Shown in pieces: positions 1 to 10,379 of a stretch of 64,000 bases of DNA. The stretch is from Methanoregula formicica SMSP (GTDB lineage Archaea > Halobacteriota > Methanomicrobia > Methanomicrobiales > Methanospirillaceae): the NCBI RefSeq assembly GCF_000327485.1, contig NC_019943.1:1612001-1676000 (forward strand), given 5' to 3'. The notes under the pieces were generated by a model. The model saw only the letters and a list, made by a program, of their open reading frames with translations. It did not search any database and was not told the origin of the DNA. Within the stretch, counting starts at the first letter, position 1. Every line of letters begins with the position of its first letter. The translations under genes were made by a program, and so were the position numbers.

Positions 1-2241
1 CTCGACCCGGGCAATGCGCAGGCTGCCTATCACAAGGGGCTCTCGCTTGCCACGACCGGCCGGCACCCGGATGCGATCGAAGCTTTTGACCGCGTGATCG
101 AACGGGAACCGGGTTCTGTCGAGGGGTGGGTCCACCGGGGATTGTCCCTCTTTGCCCTCGGGAAATACAACGATGCGGTAGAATCCTATGTACGTGCCAT
201 TGCCATCGACCCGTCGAATGCCGAGGCATGGTATTTCAAGGGAAGCGCCATCTTCGCGTCAGGAGGGTATGAGGATGCCATCGAGGCCTTCAACAAGGCA
301 CTGGAGTTCCGGCCGGACTACGTATCTGCATACAACGACAAGGGCCGGTCGCTCTTCCACATGGGCATGTTCCGCGAGGCGGTCATTGCATTCGACAATG
401 CGCTGGCCCTCCAGCAGAAGAACGTGGATGCCCTGTACCACAAGGGTACTTCCCTCCTGCGGCTGGAACAATACGACGAGGCCATCCAGGCATTCGACCT
501 TGCCCTGAAGATACGGCCCAACCATGCACACCTCTGGACCGGAAAAGGCATTGCCCTGTCTGCACTGGGGCGGGACCAGGATGCGGTCAGCTTCTTCACA
601 AAGGCACTGGGTATCGACAGCCGGGATGCCCGGGCCGCATACCAGCTCGGGGTTTCCTACTTAAAGCTCAGTAAATACCATGAGGCAATCCGGTATCTTG
701 AGGGCGCCCTGGCACAGCAGCCAGCCTGCGTTGAAGCGAATTACCAGAAAGGGCGTGCGCTTGCGATGCTCGGGATGCATAACGATGCCATCACGGCTTA
801 TGACAAGGCGATTGCCGGAAAAGAGAACTTTGCCGAGGCCTGGTTGTACCGCGGGATCTCGCAGGCCAGCCTCGACCAGTACGACCGGGCGATCCTGGAC
901 TATGACCATGCGCTGGGCCTCAGGCCGGATTATGCACCGGCGCATCTCTTCCGGGGGATCGCTCTCATCCATCTCTCTCGTCATGATCAGGCCGTGGAAG
1001 CGTTCAACCATGCGCTGACTGTGGAGCCGGAGTACCCCGAGGCCCTGTTCTACAAGGGGCTTGCACTCCTGGAACAGGAGCTGTATACCGAGGCAATCCC
1101 GGTCTTCGATCAGGCGCTTGCCGCCAACAACCGGTATGCCGAGGCATGGCACAACAAAGGTGTTGCCCTTGCCCGCACCGGGCAGCATGAAGAGGCAATC
1201 GCTGCGTTCAATGCCGCTCTCGGGATCCGGTCCGACTATGCCGAAGCGCTGTTCGAACGCGGGAGATCGCTCGTGCACACCGGCATGTTCCGGGAAGCCA
1301 TTGCCTCCTTTGACCAGGTCCTGATCCTTGCTCCCGGTAATGCCAACGCACATTTCGAGAAGGGCCGGGCCCTGATTGCCCTTGGCAACCATGCCGGAGC
1401 AACGGCTGCCTTCGACAGGGCCATCGATATCAACCCCTCCTGCTGGCAGGCATTAGCCGGCAAGGGAAGGGCCGAGACGTACCAGGGCAACTACGATGGC
1501 GCGATCACGGCGCTCGACCGTGCCCTCGAGATCATGCCAAAGAAGGCAATCCTCCATGACCAGAAAGGACTTGCCTATGCGGCCCTTGAACAATACCGCG
1601 ACGCGGTGCAGTCCTATGACCGGGCCCTGGAGATCGAGCCCCTTCCGCGGGTCTTTGCCCACAAGGGTATCGCCCTTGCCGAGCTGGGGATGTACCGCGA
1701 TGCCATCGAGGCATTCGACAAGGCGATCGAGCATGACGGGAATCTTGCCGAGGCATGGATGGGCAAGGGGAATGTCCAGTACGACCTCGGCAAGTATGCT
1801 GATGCCGAAAAGGCCTATGAGCGCGGGCTTGCGCTCGACCCGGAGAATGCCGAGGCCTGGACACGACAGGGTATGGTTCTCTCAGCCCAGCAGAAGTTTG
1901 AGGAGGCGCTGGAGCACTACGACCGCGCCCTTATGATTGATCCGACGTTTTCCATTGCTTACTTCACCCGGGGAAGCGCCCTCATTGCGATGAAGCGGTA
2001 CCAGGAAGCAGTCGAGGCATTCGATGCCATGCTCCATATCCAGCCGGACTTTGTGGATGCGTATATCCACAAGGGCCGGGCGCTCCAGGAGCTGGAGCTG
2101 TACCAGGACGCTCTTGCAGTCTTCAAGCGTGCGCTCGAGATTGATCCGACCCGCAAAGAATGCTGGAACGATATCGGGGACATCCTGGACAGGATCGGGA
2201 AGCACGAAGAAGCCCGGATCTGTTATGAGAAGGGACGGTAA
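1..2241 (+). CDS. Tetratricopeptide-repeat protein, 5' end outside the window
   Basis: The reading frame is open from base 1, so the gene starts upstream and the GTG at 94 is only an internal codon. The visible 746 residues are wholly tandem 34-residue TPR units (about 22), each with the G/Y/A/F/P signature (for example ALEIDP, YYDKG-type helix starts). No signal peptide, membrane segment or other domain is visible in this part. TPR solenoids are protein-protein interaction scaffolds; partner and role are unknown. The gene converges on another TPR gene on the opposite strand, with about 50 bases between them containing short T/A runs suitable for termination of both. Confidence 0.9.
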   Translation, partial: LDPGNAQAAYHKGLSLATTGRHPDAIEAFDRVIEREPGSVEGWVHRGLSLFALGKYNDAVESYVRAIAIDPSNAEAWYFKGSAIFASGGYEDAIEAFNKALEFRPDYVSAYNDKGRSLFHMGMFREAVIAFDNALALQQKNVDALYHKGTSLLRLEQYDEAIQAFDLALKIRPNHAHLWTGKGIALSALGRDQDAVSFFTKALGIDSRDARAAYQLGVSYLKLSKYHEAIRYLEGALAQQPACVEANYQKGRALAMLGMHNDAITAYDKAIAGKENFAEAWLYRGISQASLDQYDRAILDYDHALGLRPDYAPAHLFRGIALIHLSRHDQAVEAFNHALTVEPEYPEALFYKGLALLEQELYTEAIPVFDQALAANNRYAEAWHNKGVALARTGQHEEAIAAFNAALGIRSDYAEALFERGRSLVHTGMFREAIASFDQVLILAPGNANAHFEKGRALIALGNHAGATAAFDRAIDINPSCWQALAGKGRAETYQGNYDGAITALDRALEIMPKKAILHDQKGLAYAALEQYRDAVQSYDRALEIEPLPRVFAHKGIALAELGMYRDAIEAFDKAIEHDGNLAEAWMGKGNVQYDLGKYADAEKAYERGLALDPENAEAWTRQGMVLSAQQKFEEALEHYDRALMIDPTFSIAYFTRGSALIAMKRYQEAVEAFDAMLHIQPDFVDAYIHKGRALQELELYQDALAVFKRALEIDPTRKECWNDIGDILDRIGKHEEARICYEKGR

Positions 2242-2289
2242 CCCCGATCATTTCACAAAAAATCCAGTCCGAAAAAAGAGCCCGGAAAA

Positions 2290-2979
2290 TTATTCTTCTT
2301 TTTCCCTCAGGATCAGGGCCCAGAACAGGATCCCGCTGATGATCGCGGCAATGCCGACGATTACTGGTGCATACGTGACATAGAACGGCGTAACGGAATC
2401 ACGGAGCTGGCGGGCGATCTCCCGGTTCTTGTCGATCTTGGGATATGCGGGATTGAGCTCCTTTACCGTGTCGAACGCTGCGATTGCTTCGTCGTACCGT
2501 TTCAGGCCGGCGAGCGCATATGCCTTGTTGAACCAGGCATCGGCATTCGTCGGATCAAGAGCAATCGCCTTCTCGAATGCCTGGACCTGCTGGAGGTAAT
2601 ACTCGTTTGCTTTCACCGTATCTTTTTTCTGGTCCTCGTATACGTACCCGAGATTATACAGGATCTGGCCCCGGTTGATCCAGCCGGGCAGGTAACTGGA
2701 ATTGAGGGCAAGGGCACGGGAGGAGGATTCGAGTGCACGGGAAAACTGCCCGTCGCGGTTCAGGGCATCGGCACGGGCGTCCCAGGCCTCGTAATACTCC
2801 GGCTCAAGCAGGAGGGCCTGGTCGAATGCGGCAATTGCGTCGGACAGGTTACCGGCAGCTACCGATGCTGTTCCCTGTTCGTACAGGGTAACGGCGTCCG
2901 GGGAATAGCCGGATGCAGGAACGGACAGGAAGAACAGGGCGAGGAGGACCACAATCAGGAACGGGTACTGGTGTTTCAT
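2290..2979 (-). CDS. Membrane-anchored TPR protein with signal peptide
   Basis: With the start at 2979 the product is 229 residues. It begins with a signal peptide or anchor (MKHQYPFLIVVLLALFF), continues with three to four TPR units (about residues 28-165; SDAIAAFDQALLLEP is a typical helix B), and ends with one membrane helix (about 195-217) and a charged tail LREKEE. Most of the protein should lie outside the cell. A longer frame reaches back to 3039, where ATG overlaps the stop of the methylase gene (TGATG). That start would bury the signal sequence behind 20 residues, so the internal ATG is preferred, although translational coupling from 3039 is possible. Function unknown. Confidence 0.75.
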   Translation of the reverse strand: MKHQYPFLIVVLLALFFLSVPASGYSPDAVTLYEQGTASVAAGNLSDAIAAFDQALLLEPEYYEAWDARADALNRDGQFSRALESSSRALALNSSYLPGWINRGQILYNLGYVYEDQKKDTVKANEYYLQQVQAFEKAIALDPTNADAWFNKAYALAGLKRYDEAIAAFDTVKELNPAYPKIDKNREIARQLRDSVTPFYVTYAPVIVGIAAIISGILFWALILREKEE

Positions 2980-3038
2980 AACGTGTGATACTATCTGGCG
3001 TACCGTGAAAAAAGCGTTCCCACCGGACAGGTCCCGCA

Positions 3039-4007
3039 TCAGCTGGTGAGGACGAGAACCTTCCGGGTGAGGCTCTTGTGGACGCGCTGGCTGTGCTGCT
3101 GCAGGACCGTCATGTGCTGTGCGGCGATTGCGGAGATGTCACGGTGAGTGACGACGACAGCCCTGCGCCCGGGACGGAGCACGCGGCAAATCTCTGACAG
3201 GGCGTCACTGTACAATCGGTCCATGGTGTCAGCCTTGAGGATGCAGACCGACTGGCCGTAGGGAAAATCGGTGACGATGCTGTCGATGGAATGATCCGGG
3301 AACGGGAGGCAGGTCGCATCAGCAGTAAGAAGGTCGGAATCCTTTGCATTCAGCCTGCTCCCGCCAATCATGAAAGGATCGAAGTCGCTGCCAATCGCGT
3401 GCATGCCGAGCAGTTCCGCCTCAATGAGAATGCCCCCGGTCCCGCAGAACGGATCCAGGAGCGTCTCGCCCGCCCGGGTACGTGCGATATTGACAAGGGT
3501 CCGTGCCATCCGGGGCATCATTACCCCCGGGTGGAAAAAGTCGCGTTTGCCGGGGTTCCGGTGGTCATAGCCCCCACGGTTGATCCGGTGCAGCACCTTT
3601 CCGAAATAACAGCGGTCCTCCGAGAGGATGGCCCGGTACTCGACTTCCGGATGGATCAGGGAAACCGGGCCATCGATCATGGTCCCGATAAGACGCTCGA
3701 ACTCCCGCTGCGATGCCGGATTGCGTTCCTGCGACCCCCCGTGGACTTTCTTTGCCCGGCCGGCAAAGGGACGGTCTGTTGTAAGTGCCAGTTCTTTGAG
3801 CAGGGCGCGGAAGGAGACGCAATCCGGTTCGCACTCGCCAAGGTATTCCAGGACAACCTGGGTCATGGCGAGGCGGAGTGAAGAATCAGGATCGGGGCAC
3901 TCGGCAACTGCCACCTGGAGCCTCTTGTCGGCGACCGTGCCGATACATTCGATCTCGGCAAACGGGAGTGTCGCGTTCTCTCCCGAGAGCTCAAAGAGCA
4001 GCTTCAT
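3039..4007 (-). CDS. tRNA (guanine-10-N2)-methyltransferase, Trm-G10/Trm11 type
   Basis: A 322-residue SAM-dependent methylase. The N-terminal half (about 1-140) is THUMP-like and starts with MKLLFELSGENATLP, the usual opening of this family. The C-terminal Rossmann domain carries the SAM loop DPFCGTGGILIEA (about 185) and the catalytic motif TDFPYGQS, a variant of the DPPYG motif used by N2-guanine methylases. Family members methylate G10 of tRNA. The frame extends to a GTG at 4031, but the ATG at 4007 fits the family start better. It is transcribed toward the membrane TPR gene and may be co-transcribed with it. Confidence 0.85.
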   Translation of the reverse strand: MKLLFELSGENATLPFAEIECIGTVADKRLQVAVAECPDPDSSLRLAMTQVVLEYLGECEPDCVSFRALLKELALTTDRPFAGRAKKVHGGSQERNPASQREFERLIGTMIDGPVSLIHPEVEYRAILSEDRCYFGKVLHRINRGGYDHRNPGKRDFFHPGVMMPRMARTLVNIARTRAGETLLDPFCGTGGILIEAELLGMHAIGSDFDPFMIGGSRLNAKDSDLLTADATCLPFPDHSIDSIVTDFPYGQSVCILKADTMDRLYSDALSEICRVLRPGRRAVVVTHRDISAIAAQHMTVLQQHSQRVHKSLTRKVLVLTS

Positions 4008-4080
4008 CCTGATCAGATGGTACCCGGCCACTCAAATAGATGCGCCAGAAAATAGAGGGAAAAACAGGGGATTTATCGAA

Positions 4081-5214
4081 TTACTTCTTCCCCTTCTTCT
4101 TTCCCATGATACCGGAGAAGAAGCCCCCGACCCCGCCACCCTTTCCTTCGAGCTCAATGATCTTCTGGTACAGTTCCTTCTGCTCGCTGCTGACGGATTT
4201 GGGGGTGACAATTTTCACCCGGACAAGGAGATCGCCGGGCTTTCCGCGCCGTTTGACGCCCTCGCCGGCAATTTTTAAGGCCATGTTGTACTGCACGCCG
4301 GCAGGGATCTTGAGGTCGATGTGGCGCTTGTCGATGGTCTCGATCTCAACATCCGTCCCAAGGACGGCCTGGGCAGGTGAGACTTCAATGACCGTCTCAA
4401 GGTTGTCGCCCGAGCGGATGAAACGTTCGTGGGGCATGACATAGACTTCAAGGAACAGGTCCCCGTTCGGCGCCCCGTAATCCCCGGCCTCGCCATAACC
4501 CTCCATGCGGAGCCGCATGCCGCTGTCAATCCCGGCCGGGATGTGAACCGAGACCTTTCGCTTGACCCGGTTGTGACCGGATCCGTGGCATTCGTGGCAG
4601 GTCTTCTCCGGGATCTTTCCCCGGCCCCCGCACTGGGTACAGGTGGACATCCGGACGAACTGGCCGAACGGGGAGTTGGTTGCCTGCCGCATCTGGCCGC
4701 TCCCGCCGCACCGCGGGCAGACGTTCAGCCGTTTTGTCTCGCTGCCGGAGCCGCTGCAGGTTGCACACGGCTCCGAGTGCATCACCTCAATTTCCCGGTC
4801 AATGCCGGCAACGGCATCCTCGAGCCGGATCTGGATCCGCATCAGGAGATCGGCGCCGGGCTGCGGGCCGGACCTCCGGTGGCCGCCCCCGCCGAAGAAA
4901 TCGAAGATGTCACCGAAGCCCGAGAAATCGGAGTAGAACCCGCCGTTCCCAAAGCCGCTGCCTCCGCCGGTGTAGGAGCCTTTCGACGCATTGGTGAAGG
5001 TCTCGTGGCCCATGTTGTCGTACTGGGCTTTCTTCTGGGCATCGGAGAGTACGCTGTAGGCCTCGTTGATCTTCTTGAACTTGTCTTCTGCGCCAGGCTC
5101 CTTGCAGACATCGGGGTGGTACTTGCGGGCAAGGTTGCGGTAGGCTTTCTTGATCTCTTTCTCGTCGGCATTCCGCGGGACACATAAGGTGTCGTAGTAG
5201 TCGCCCGCACTCAT
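4081..5214 (-). CDS. dnaJ: Chaperone DnaJ (Hsp40)
   Basis: A 377-residue class I J-protein. It has a J domain (1-70) with HPD at residues 33-35 for stimulating DnaK ATPase, a Gly/Phe-rich linker (about 75-120), and four CxxCxGxG zinc motifs ([32 protein letters not shown]). The C-terminal substrate-binding domains follow, then a Lys-rich end. It is the last gene of grpE-dnaK-dnaJ, 12 bases after dnaK. The DnaK system in methanogens is generally considered acquired from bacteria; gene order here matches the bacterial order. Confidence 0.97.
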   Translation of the reverse strand: MSAGDYYDTLCVPRNADEKEIKKAYRNLARKYHPDVCKEPGAEDKFKKINEAYSVLSDAQKKAQYDNMGHETFTNASKGSYTGGGSGFGNGGFYSDFSGFGDIFDFFGGGGHRRSGPQPGADLLMRIQIRLEDAVAGIDREIEVMHSEPCATCSGSGSETKRLNVCPRCGGSGQMRQATNSPFGQFVRMSTCTQCGGRGKIPEKTCHECHGSGHNRVKRKVSVHIPAGIDSGMRLRMEGYGEAGDYGAPNGDLFLEVYVMPHERFIRSGDNLETVIEVSPAQAVLGTDVEIETIDKRHIDLKIPAGVQYNMALKIAGEGVKRRGKPGDLLVRVKIVTPKSVSSEQKELYQKIIELEGKGGGVGGFFSGIMGKKKGKK

Positions 5215-5226
5215 TTACGGATCACT

Positions 5227-7095
5227 TCACTCGTCTTTTACTTTATAATCTGCGTTGACCACGTTGTCGTCGGTCTTAGGCTCCTGCCCGGGAGCCTGTC
5301 CGGCCCCGCCCGCAGCGCCGCCGGCCTGCTGCTGGGCTGCTGCCTGCTGCTCGGCCTGCATCTTCTGGTAGATCTTGGTGGTTGCGGCATAGACTGCCTC
5401 GGTCAGGGACTCCATTGCCTTCTTGATGGCTTCGAGATCTTCACCGGGCAAAACCTTCCTGACTTCTGCAATGCCCTCTTCGATCTTCGTCTTGTCTGCG
5501 GTCTCAAGCTTGTCGCCGCTCTCCTTCAACATCTTTTCTGCAGTGAAGACCGCCGTGTCGGCCTGGTTCCTGAGCTCGATCTCCTCGCGCTTCTTTTTGT
5601 CTTCTGCTTCGAACTGTTTGGCAGAGTCCATGGCCTTTTTGATGTCATCTTCAGAGAGCTTGCGGTCGCCCTTGATGGAGATGGCCTGCTGGTTTCCGGT
5701 GCCCATGTCCTTAGCCGAGACATGGATGATACCGTTCGAGTCGATATCGAACGTTACCTCGATCTGCGGGATGCCACGGGGTGCCGGAGGGATGCCGGTC
5801 AGCTGGAAGCGCCCGAGCGTGAAGTTGTCCTTTGCGAGCGCACGTTCGCCCTGGACCACATGGATCTCGACACTGGTCTGGCCGTCGGCTGCCGTGGAGA
5901 AGATCTGGCTCTTCCGGGTCGGGATGGTCGTGTTCCGCTCGATGAGCTTGGTAGCAATGCCGCCCAGGGTCTCGATACCGAGCGTGAGCGGGGTGACGTC
6001 CAGCAGTACGATGTCCTTTGCCTCACCGGTAAGGACCGCTCCCTGGATCCCGGCACCGAGCGCAACACATTCATCGGGGTTGATTCCCTTGTCGGGTTCC
6101 TTGCCAAGAAGCTTCTTGACCGTTTCCTGCACGAGCGGGACACGGGTCGAACCGCCGACAAGCAGGACATGGTCGATGTCCTTGGGCTCCAGCTTGGCAT
6201 CCGAGAGCGCCTGCTTGACCGGGCCCATGGTGGACTCGACCAGATCGCTGATCAGTTGTTCGAGCTTTGCCCTTGTGAGATCGATGTTGAGGAACTTGGG
6301 GCCGCTTGCGTCGGTTGTGATATAGGGCAGGTTGATGTTGGTGGTCTGCCGCTGGGAGAGCTCGATCTTTGCATTCTCCGCTGCATCGCGCAACCGCTGC
6401 ATGGCGAAGGGATCGTTCCGGAGATCGATGCCTTCCTTCTTCCTGAACTCCTCGACAAGGTAATCCTGCACCCGCTTGTCGAAATCGTCGCCGCCAAGGT
6501 GGTTGTTGCCGGCCGTGGACTTGACCTCGAAGACTCCGTCGCCAAGCGTCAGGATCGAGACATCGAAGGTCCCGCCGCCAAGATCGTACACGAGAACCGT
6601 GACATCGGTCTCCTTGTCGATGCCGTACGCAAGGGCGCTGGCAGTCGGCTCGTTGATGATACGGAGCACTTCGAGGCCGGCGATCTGGCCGGCGTCTTTT
6701 GTTGCCTGTCGCTGGGCATCGTTGAAGTACGCAGGGACGGTAATGACAGCTTTGGTGATCTTCTCGCCAAGATATGCCTCGGCATCGATCTTGAGTTTCT
6801 GCAGGATCATTGCAGAGATCTCCTGCGGGGTGTACGCCTTGCCGTCAATAGTTACCTTCTCACTTGTGCCCATCTTCCGCTTGATGGACTGGATTGTCTT
6901 TAACGGATTGGTTACAGCCTGGCGTTTTGCGAGACTGCCGACAAGGCGTTCGCCTTCTTTGGTGAACGCGACCACTGAAGCGGTCGTCCGCCCTCCCTCG
7001 GAGTTCGGGATAACAATGGGCTTCCCGGCCTCCATGATCGACATACAGGAATAGGTTGTTCCCAGATCGATTCCCAGAACCTTCTCATTTGCCAT
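5227..7095 (-). CDS. dnaK: Chaperone DnaK (Hsp70)
   Basis: A 622-residue Hsp70. The nucleotide-binding domain has the phosphate-1 loop [11 protein letters not shown], the phosphate-2 motif [13 protein letters not shown] and the adenosine motif [10 protein letters not shown]. The linker [17 protein letters not shown] leads into the substrate-binding domain and lid. The C-terminus is a Gly/Ala/Gln-rich tail. The frame runs to a TTG at 7104, but a GGAGG Shine-Dalgarno sequence at 7106-7110 is correctly spaced (10 bases) for the ATG at 7095. GrpE ends only five bases upstream of this start. It works with GrpE (nucleotide exchange) and DnaJ in ATP-dependent protein folding. Confidence 0.97.
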   Translation of the reverse strand: MANEKVLGIDLGTTYSCMSIMEAGKPIVIPNSEGGRTTASVVAFTKEGERLVGSLAKRQAVTNPLKTIQSIKRKMGTSEKVTIDGKAYTPQEISAMILQKLKIDAEAYLGEKITKAVITVPAYFNDAQRQATKDAGQIAGLEVLRIINEPTASALAYGIDKETDVTVLVYDLGGGTFDVSILTLGDGVFEVKSTAGNNHLGGDDFDKRVQDYLVEEFRKKEGIDLRNDPFAMQRLRDAAENAKIELSQRQTTNINLPYITTDASGPKFLNIDLTRAKLEQLISDLVESTMGPVKQALSDAKLEPKDIDHVLLVGGSTRVPLVQETVKKLLGKEPDKGINPDECVALGAGIQGAVLTGEAKDIVLLDVTPLTLGIETLGGIATKLIERNTTIPTRKSQIFSTAADGQTSVEIHVVQGERALAKDNFTLGRFQLTGIPPAPRGIPQIEVTFDIDSNGIIHVSAKDMGTGNQQAISIKGDRKLSEDDIKKAMDSAKQFEAEDKKKREEIELRNQADTAVFTAEKMLKESGDKLETADKTKIEEGIAEVRKVLPGEDLEAIKKAMESLTEAVYAATTKIYQKMQAEQQAAAQQQAGGAAGGAGQAPGQEPKTDDNVVNADYKVKDE

Positions 7096-7100
7096 GGTTT

Positions 7101-7646
7101 TCAAGCCTCCTTGTGGTTGTTTTCTTTTCCCTTGGATACTGCTACTTTTGCATACCTGATAACTTTGTCATGCATCCGGTACCCGCGGCATACTTCGTCA
7201 ATAACGGTTCCGGTGCAGGCGTCCGAGGGCACATGGGCAATCGCCTCATGCTCCTGCGGGTTGAACGTTTTGTTGAGCGACTCTATGGGACAGACGCCGT
7301 GACGCTGCAGCTGGGCTGAAAGGAGCTGCTGAATCCGGACAACTCCCTCACGAAGGTGAGCGTCGTCCGATTTCAGTGCCCGTTCGATGTTGTCGGCAAC
7401 TTCGAGGATGTCACAGGCAAACCTCTCGTTTGCAAGGGCTATAGTCTGGACCCGGTCCCGCTCGCTGCGTTTTTTGTAATTTTCAAAATCCGCTGCAAGA
7501 CGCAGGAAACGGTCGTTCAGTTCTGCGTAGGCTTTCTTCTGTGCATCAGCTTCCGCAGTTCCGGATGCCGGGATCTCCGCATTCTGTGCGGCAATGTCCG
7601 GTGTCTCCTGTTCCGGGGGCTCCTGCCCGTTCTCTGCATTGCTCAT
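7101..7646 (-). CDS. grpE: Nucleotide exchange factor GrpE
   Basis: The product is 181 residues from the ATG at 7646. It has an acidic, Gln/Pro-rich N-terminus, a long coiled coil (about 35-75, [17 protein letters not shown]), and the C-terminal beta domain with [14 protein letters not shown] and [19 protein letters not shown], the GrpE hallmarks. It drives ADP release from DnaK. The TTG at 7670 and ATG at 7658 are in frame, but the TATA box near 7691-7698 places transcription start near 7670, so the ATG at 7646 is the best start. First gene of the chaperone operon. Confidence 0.95.
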   Translation of the reverse strand: MSNAENGQEPPEQETPDIAAQNAEIPASGTAEADAQKKAYAELNDRFLRLAADFENYKKRSERDRVQTIALANERFACDILEVADNIERALKSDDAHLREGVVRIQQLLSAQLQRHGVCPIESLNKTFNPQEHEAIAHVPSDACTGTVIDEVCRGYRMHDKVIRYAKVAVSKGKENNHKEA

Positions 7647-7687
7647 AGTCCATCCCATTCGATGTTCCAATATCTATTGCATTGTGG

Positions 7688-7702
7688 TTCTATATAAACT
7701 TT
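7688..7702 (-). promoter_or_regulatory. TATA-box promoter of grpE-dnaK-dnaJ
   Basis: On the minus strand the sequence AAAGTTTATATAG matches an archaeal BRE/TATA element. It lies about 45 bases upstream of the chosen grpE ATG, predicting a transcript that starts about 20-25 bases before the gene. No obvious inverted repeat for a heat-shock repressor was recognised beside it. Confidence 0.6.
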
Positions 7703-7924
7703 GAGTAAGCGGATACCAAGCGAGCGGCAATTATTGGCCTGTTTCAGAAACTGGGACCAATATTCGCGTGAAATGAAGATCGGACAGGCCAGGTTTGTCA
7801 ATTTTGAGAGAGAATCTTCCCGGAATCAGGTTTTTTGGCAATGTTCTGCCGGTTACCTGCGCAACCGGAGGATGGAACCGGAAGTTCTCCTCCACACCTT
7901 TTTTCTCCCTTCCTGCCCAACGTT

Positions 7925-9415
7925 ATGACCATGAAGTGGGCACTGCTTTCAGTCTGGGATAAGACCGGGATTGTGGATCTGGCACGGGAACTTGCCGGAC
8001 AGAAATACAATATCATGAGTTCCGGGGGTACCGGCAAGGCTCTTGCCGCCGCCGGGATCCGCTACACGGAAGTCTCCAGTTATACCGGCTTTCCCGAGAT
8101 GATGGATGGCAGGGTCAAGACCCTCCACCCCCGGGTCCATGGCGGCCTTCTCGGGAGAAGGCAGATCGATGATGCTGTGATGGCCAAGCACGGGATCAAC
8201 AGGATCGACCTCCTTGTTGTCAACCTCTACCCGTTCGAAGCAATGTCGCAGAAGGACCTGGATCTTGAGAACCTGATCGAGTTCATTGACATCGGCGGGC
8301 CGGCGATGATCCGGGCTGCTGCCAAGAACTACCGTGATGTTGCTGTCGTTGTCGATCCCGCGGACTATCCGGCAGTCCTGGCTGCAATCAAAAGCGGCGG
8401 GATTTCCGAAGAACAGCGACTCGGGCTTGCAAAGAAAGTGTTCGCCCGTACCGCTGCCTATGATGCAGCAATCAGCAATTACCTCCAGCGGCTCGATTCA
8501 CCTTTCCCCCCCACCCTCTCGCTGCAATACACCCATGGCAGGCCTCTCCGCTATGGGGAGAATCCTCATCAGATGGCGGCAGTGTACGGCACTAGCGGGA
8601 TTGCCGGCGCAGAACCTCTCCAGGGAAAGCAGATGTCCTATAATAATTACCTCGACGTGAATGCAGGCGTTGCACTGCTCCGGGAGTTTGATGATGCAGC
8701 AGCGGTGATTGTCAAGCACAACAATCCCTGCGGTGTTGCCACCGGCACGGACGTTCTCGATGCCTACCTCACTGCCCGCGACGTGGACCCGGTCTCCGCG
8801 TACGGTTCGGTCGTTTCCGTCAATCGCGAGGTCACAAAAGCGTTTGCCGAAGAGATCTGCGGTACTTTTGTCGAAGTAATCGTTGCGCCGAAATTCTCCG
8901 CAGATGCCTTGAAGGTTATGAAGAAGAAGGAGAACATGCGTGTCCTTCTTCTGCCGGATCGCTGCGAAGCGGATGAGGTGCGGGCAATCGATGGGGGAAT
9001 CCTTGTCCAGAGGACACCGGCCTACCAGGAGCACTGGCAGGTAATCACGGACCGCGACCCGACTGCAGATGAGATGATGGCACTCCAGCTTGCCTGGAAG
9101 GTCTGCAAGCATACAAAGAGCAACACCATCATCTTTGCCGACCAGAAGAGGACGCTGGGGATTGGCGCCGGCCAGATGAGCCGTGTCGATTCGGCAAAGA
9201 TCGCCATCAGCAAGGCATGCGGTTCCCTGAAAGGATCGGCTGTTGCCTCCGATGCGTTCCTCCCGTTCCCGGATACGCTGGAAGTTGCCGCAGAGGCCGG
9301 TGCCACGGCACTTGTGCAGCCGGGGGGATCGATCCGCGATAAGGAAGTCATCGATGCCGCAAACCGCCTTCATATGGCAATGGTCTTTACGGGCGTACGG
9401 TACTTCAGGCACTGA
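7925..9415 (+). CDS. purH: Bifunctional AICAR formyltransferase / IMP cyclohydrolase PurH
   Basis: About 496 residues covering both PurH domains. The N-terminal MGS-like cyclohydrolase begins KWALLSVWDKTGI and carries VKTLHPRVHGGLLGRR; the formyltransferase domain follows, with NNYLDVNAG, VKHNNPCGVA and AFPFPDT-like DAFLPFPDTLEVAAEAG. It performs the last two steps of IMP synthesis. Many archaea instead use PurP and PurO, so the bacterial-type fusion is notable but known in some methanogens. Start choice: ATG at 7925 or 7931; no Shine-Dalgarno is evident, and the longer frame back to 7835 lacks family similarity. A T-rich tract follows the stop. Confidence 0.95.
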   Translation: MTMKWALLSVWDKTGIVDLARELAGQKYNIMSSGGTGKALAAAGIRYTEVSSYTGFPEMMDGRVKTLHPRVHGGLLGRRQIDDAVMAKHGINRIDLLVVNLYPFEAMSQKDLDLENLIEFIDIGGPAMIRAAAKNYRDVAVVVDPADYPAVLAAIKSGGISEEQRLGLAKKVFARTAAYDAAISNYLQRLDSPFPPTLSLQYTHGRPLRYGENPHQMAAVYGTSGIAGAEPLQGKQMSYNNYLDVNAGVALLREFDDAAAVIVKHNNPCGVATGTDVLDAYLTARDVDPVSAYGSVVSVNREVTKAFAEEICGTFVEVIVAPKFSADALKVMKKKENMRVLLLPDRCEADEVRAIDGGILVQRTPAYQEHWQVITDRDPTADEMMALQLAWKVCKHTKSNTIIFADQKRTLGIGAGQMSRVDSAKIAISKACGSLKGSAVASDAFLPFPDTLEVAAEAGATALVQPGGSIRDKEVIDAANRLHMAMVFTGVRYFRH

Positions 9416-9417
9416 TA

Positions 9418-9432
9418 TTTTTCCTCTTTTTT
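9418..9432 (+). terminator. T-rich transcription terminator after purH
   Basis: Fifteen bases immediately after purH consist almost only of T (TTTTTCC then six T), the usual archaeal termination signal. No hairpin precedes it. Confidence 0.5.
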
Positions 9433-9548
9433 AAAAATCAGGCAGAAATCTGCGATAGATATTTATTCTGCGAAGTTGCCATACCTTCTTTAAATCGTTT
9501 GTGGCCGCTTCCGGTCATGGACGATTTGACTATATTGAGGCGAAAAGA

Positions 9549-10190
9549 ATGGATTTCGGAAACATGCTTGGCGAGTCTTTTGCTTATGCAAAAGACGGGG
9601 TTGTTGGTAAATGGATGCAATGGATTCTGCTCCTGATTGCGACCATCCTTCTCTGTATCCCGCTCCTCGGGTATACCCTGAAGATCTATCGCGGTGAGAA
9701 ACCTGCCCCTGAAGTCACCGGGTGGGGGACTCTCATCATTGACGGTATCAAGTATCTCATCATCTCGCTCATCTGGGCCATCCCGTGCCTGATCATCTTC
9801 TTTGTGATGCTTGGTGCAGCGATAACCTCCTATATTACAAACCCTGCTGCAATCATAGGGATCATGGGTGGGATGCTCGTAGGCTTCCTCCTCTTCTTCA
9901 TTGTTGCCTTCATCACGGGCCTTCTTGCAACGATCGGTATCATCCGGTTTGCACGGACAGGATCCATGGGAGAGGCATTCAACTTCGGGGCAATCCTCGA
10001 AACCATTGGCAAGATCGGGTGGGTCAACTACATCATTGCCCTCATCATCATCGGTATCATCATCGGTATCATTGAATTCATCCTGATGGCGATCCCCTAT
10101 GTTGGAACACTCATCCTGTTCCTCATCGTCCCGCCCCTCGTGCTCTGGCAATCGCGCTATTTCTGCCTGATCTACGACAGCGCAGCATAA
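9549..10190 (+). CDS. DUF4013 polytopic membrane protein
   Basis: 213 residues, mostly hydrophobic, with about five to six membrane helices. The N-terminus MDFGNMLGESFAYAKDG and the motifs LKIYRGE, GIKYLIISLIW, IIRFARTGSMGEAFNF and IGWVNYIIALIII are typical of the DUF4013 family. A second copy of the family lies at 50809, sharing the FxYAK, RIYRG, CARTGS and IGWVNYIIAL blocks. A TATA-like CTTTAAAT at 9488 and GAGG at 9537 (eight bases before the ATG) support this start over the upstream GTG/ATG frame. Function unknown; integral membrane location is clear. Confidence 0.8.
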   Translation: MDFGNMLGESFAYAKDGVVGKWMQWILLLIATILLCIPLLGYTLKIYRGEKPAPEVTGWGTLIIDGIKYLIISLIWAIPCLIIFFVMLGAAITSYITNPAAIIGIMGGMLVGFLLFFIVAFITGLLATIGIIRFARTGSMGEAFNFGAILETIGKIGWVNYIIALIIIGIIIGIIEFILMAIPYVGTLILFLIVPPLVLWQSRYFCLIYDSAA

Positions 10191-10379
10191 TCCTTCAACA
10201 CTTTTTTCCCTGTTTTCTCCTGACCCTCACCAACGGAGATTCCTGTACATGCAGGAAAAATCCGGATGACCGGCATCTTACAACAAGAGTACGGTTGCTG
10301 AAGAACCCAACGTTCTGAAATTCAGGAAGATGAGCGCAGGAATGGGGGTCAACGGGATTGTGTATTGTAAAAAAATGGA

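Noticed and set aside
94-96. GTG as the start of the TPR protein
   Set aside because: The same frame continues upstream to base 1 with intact TPR sequence, so the true start is outside the window.
5722-6903. Long open frame (393 codons) on the plus strand opposite dnaK
   Set aside because: It is the mirror of dnaK codon bias; the dnaK protein is fully conserved and the antisense product has no recognisable motif.
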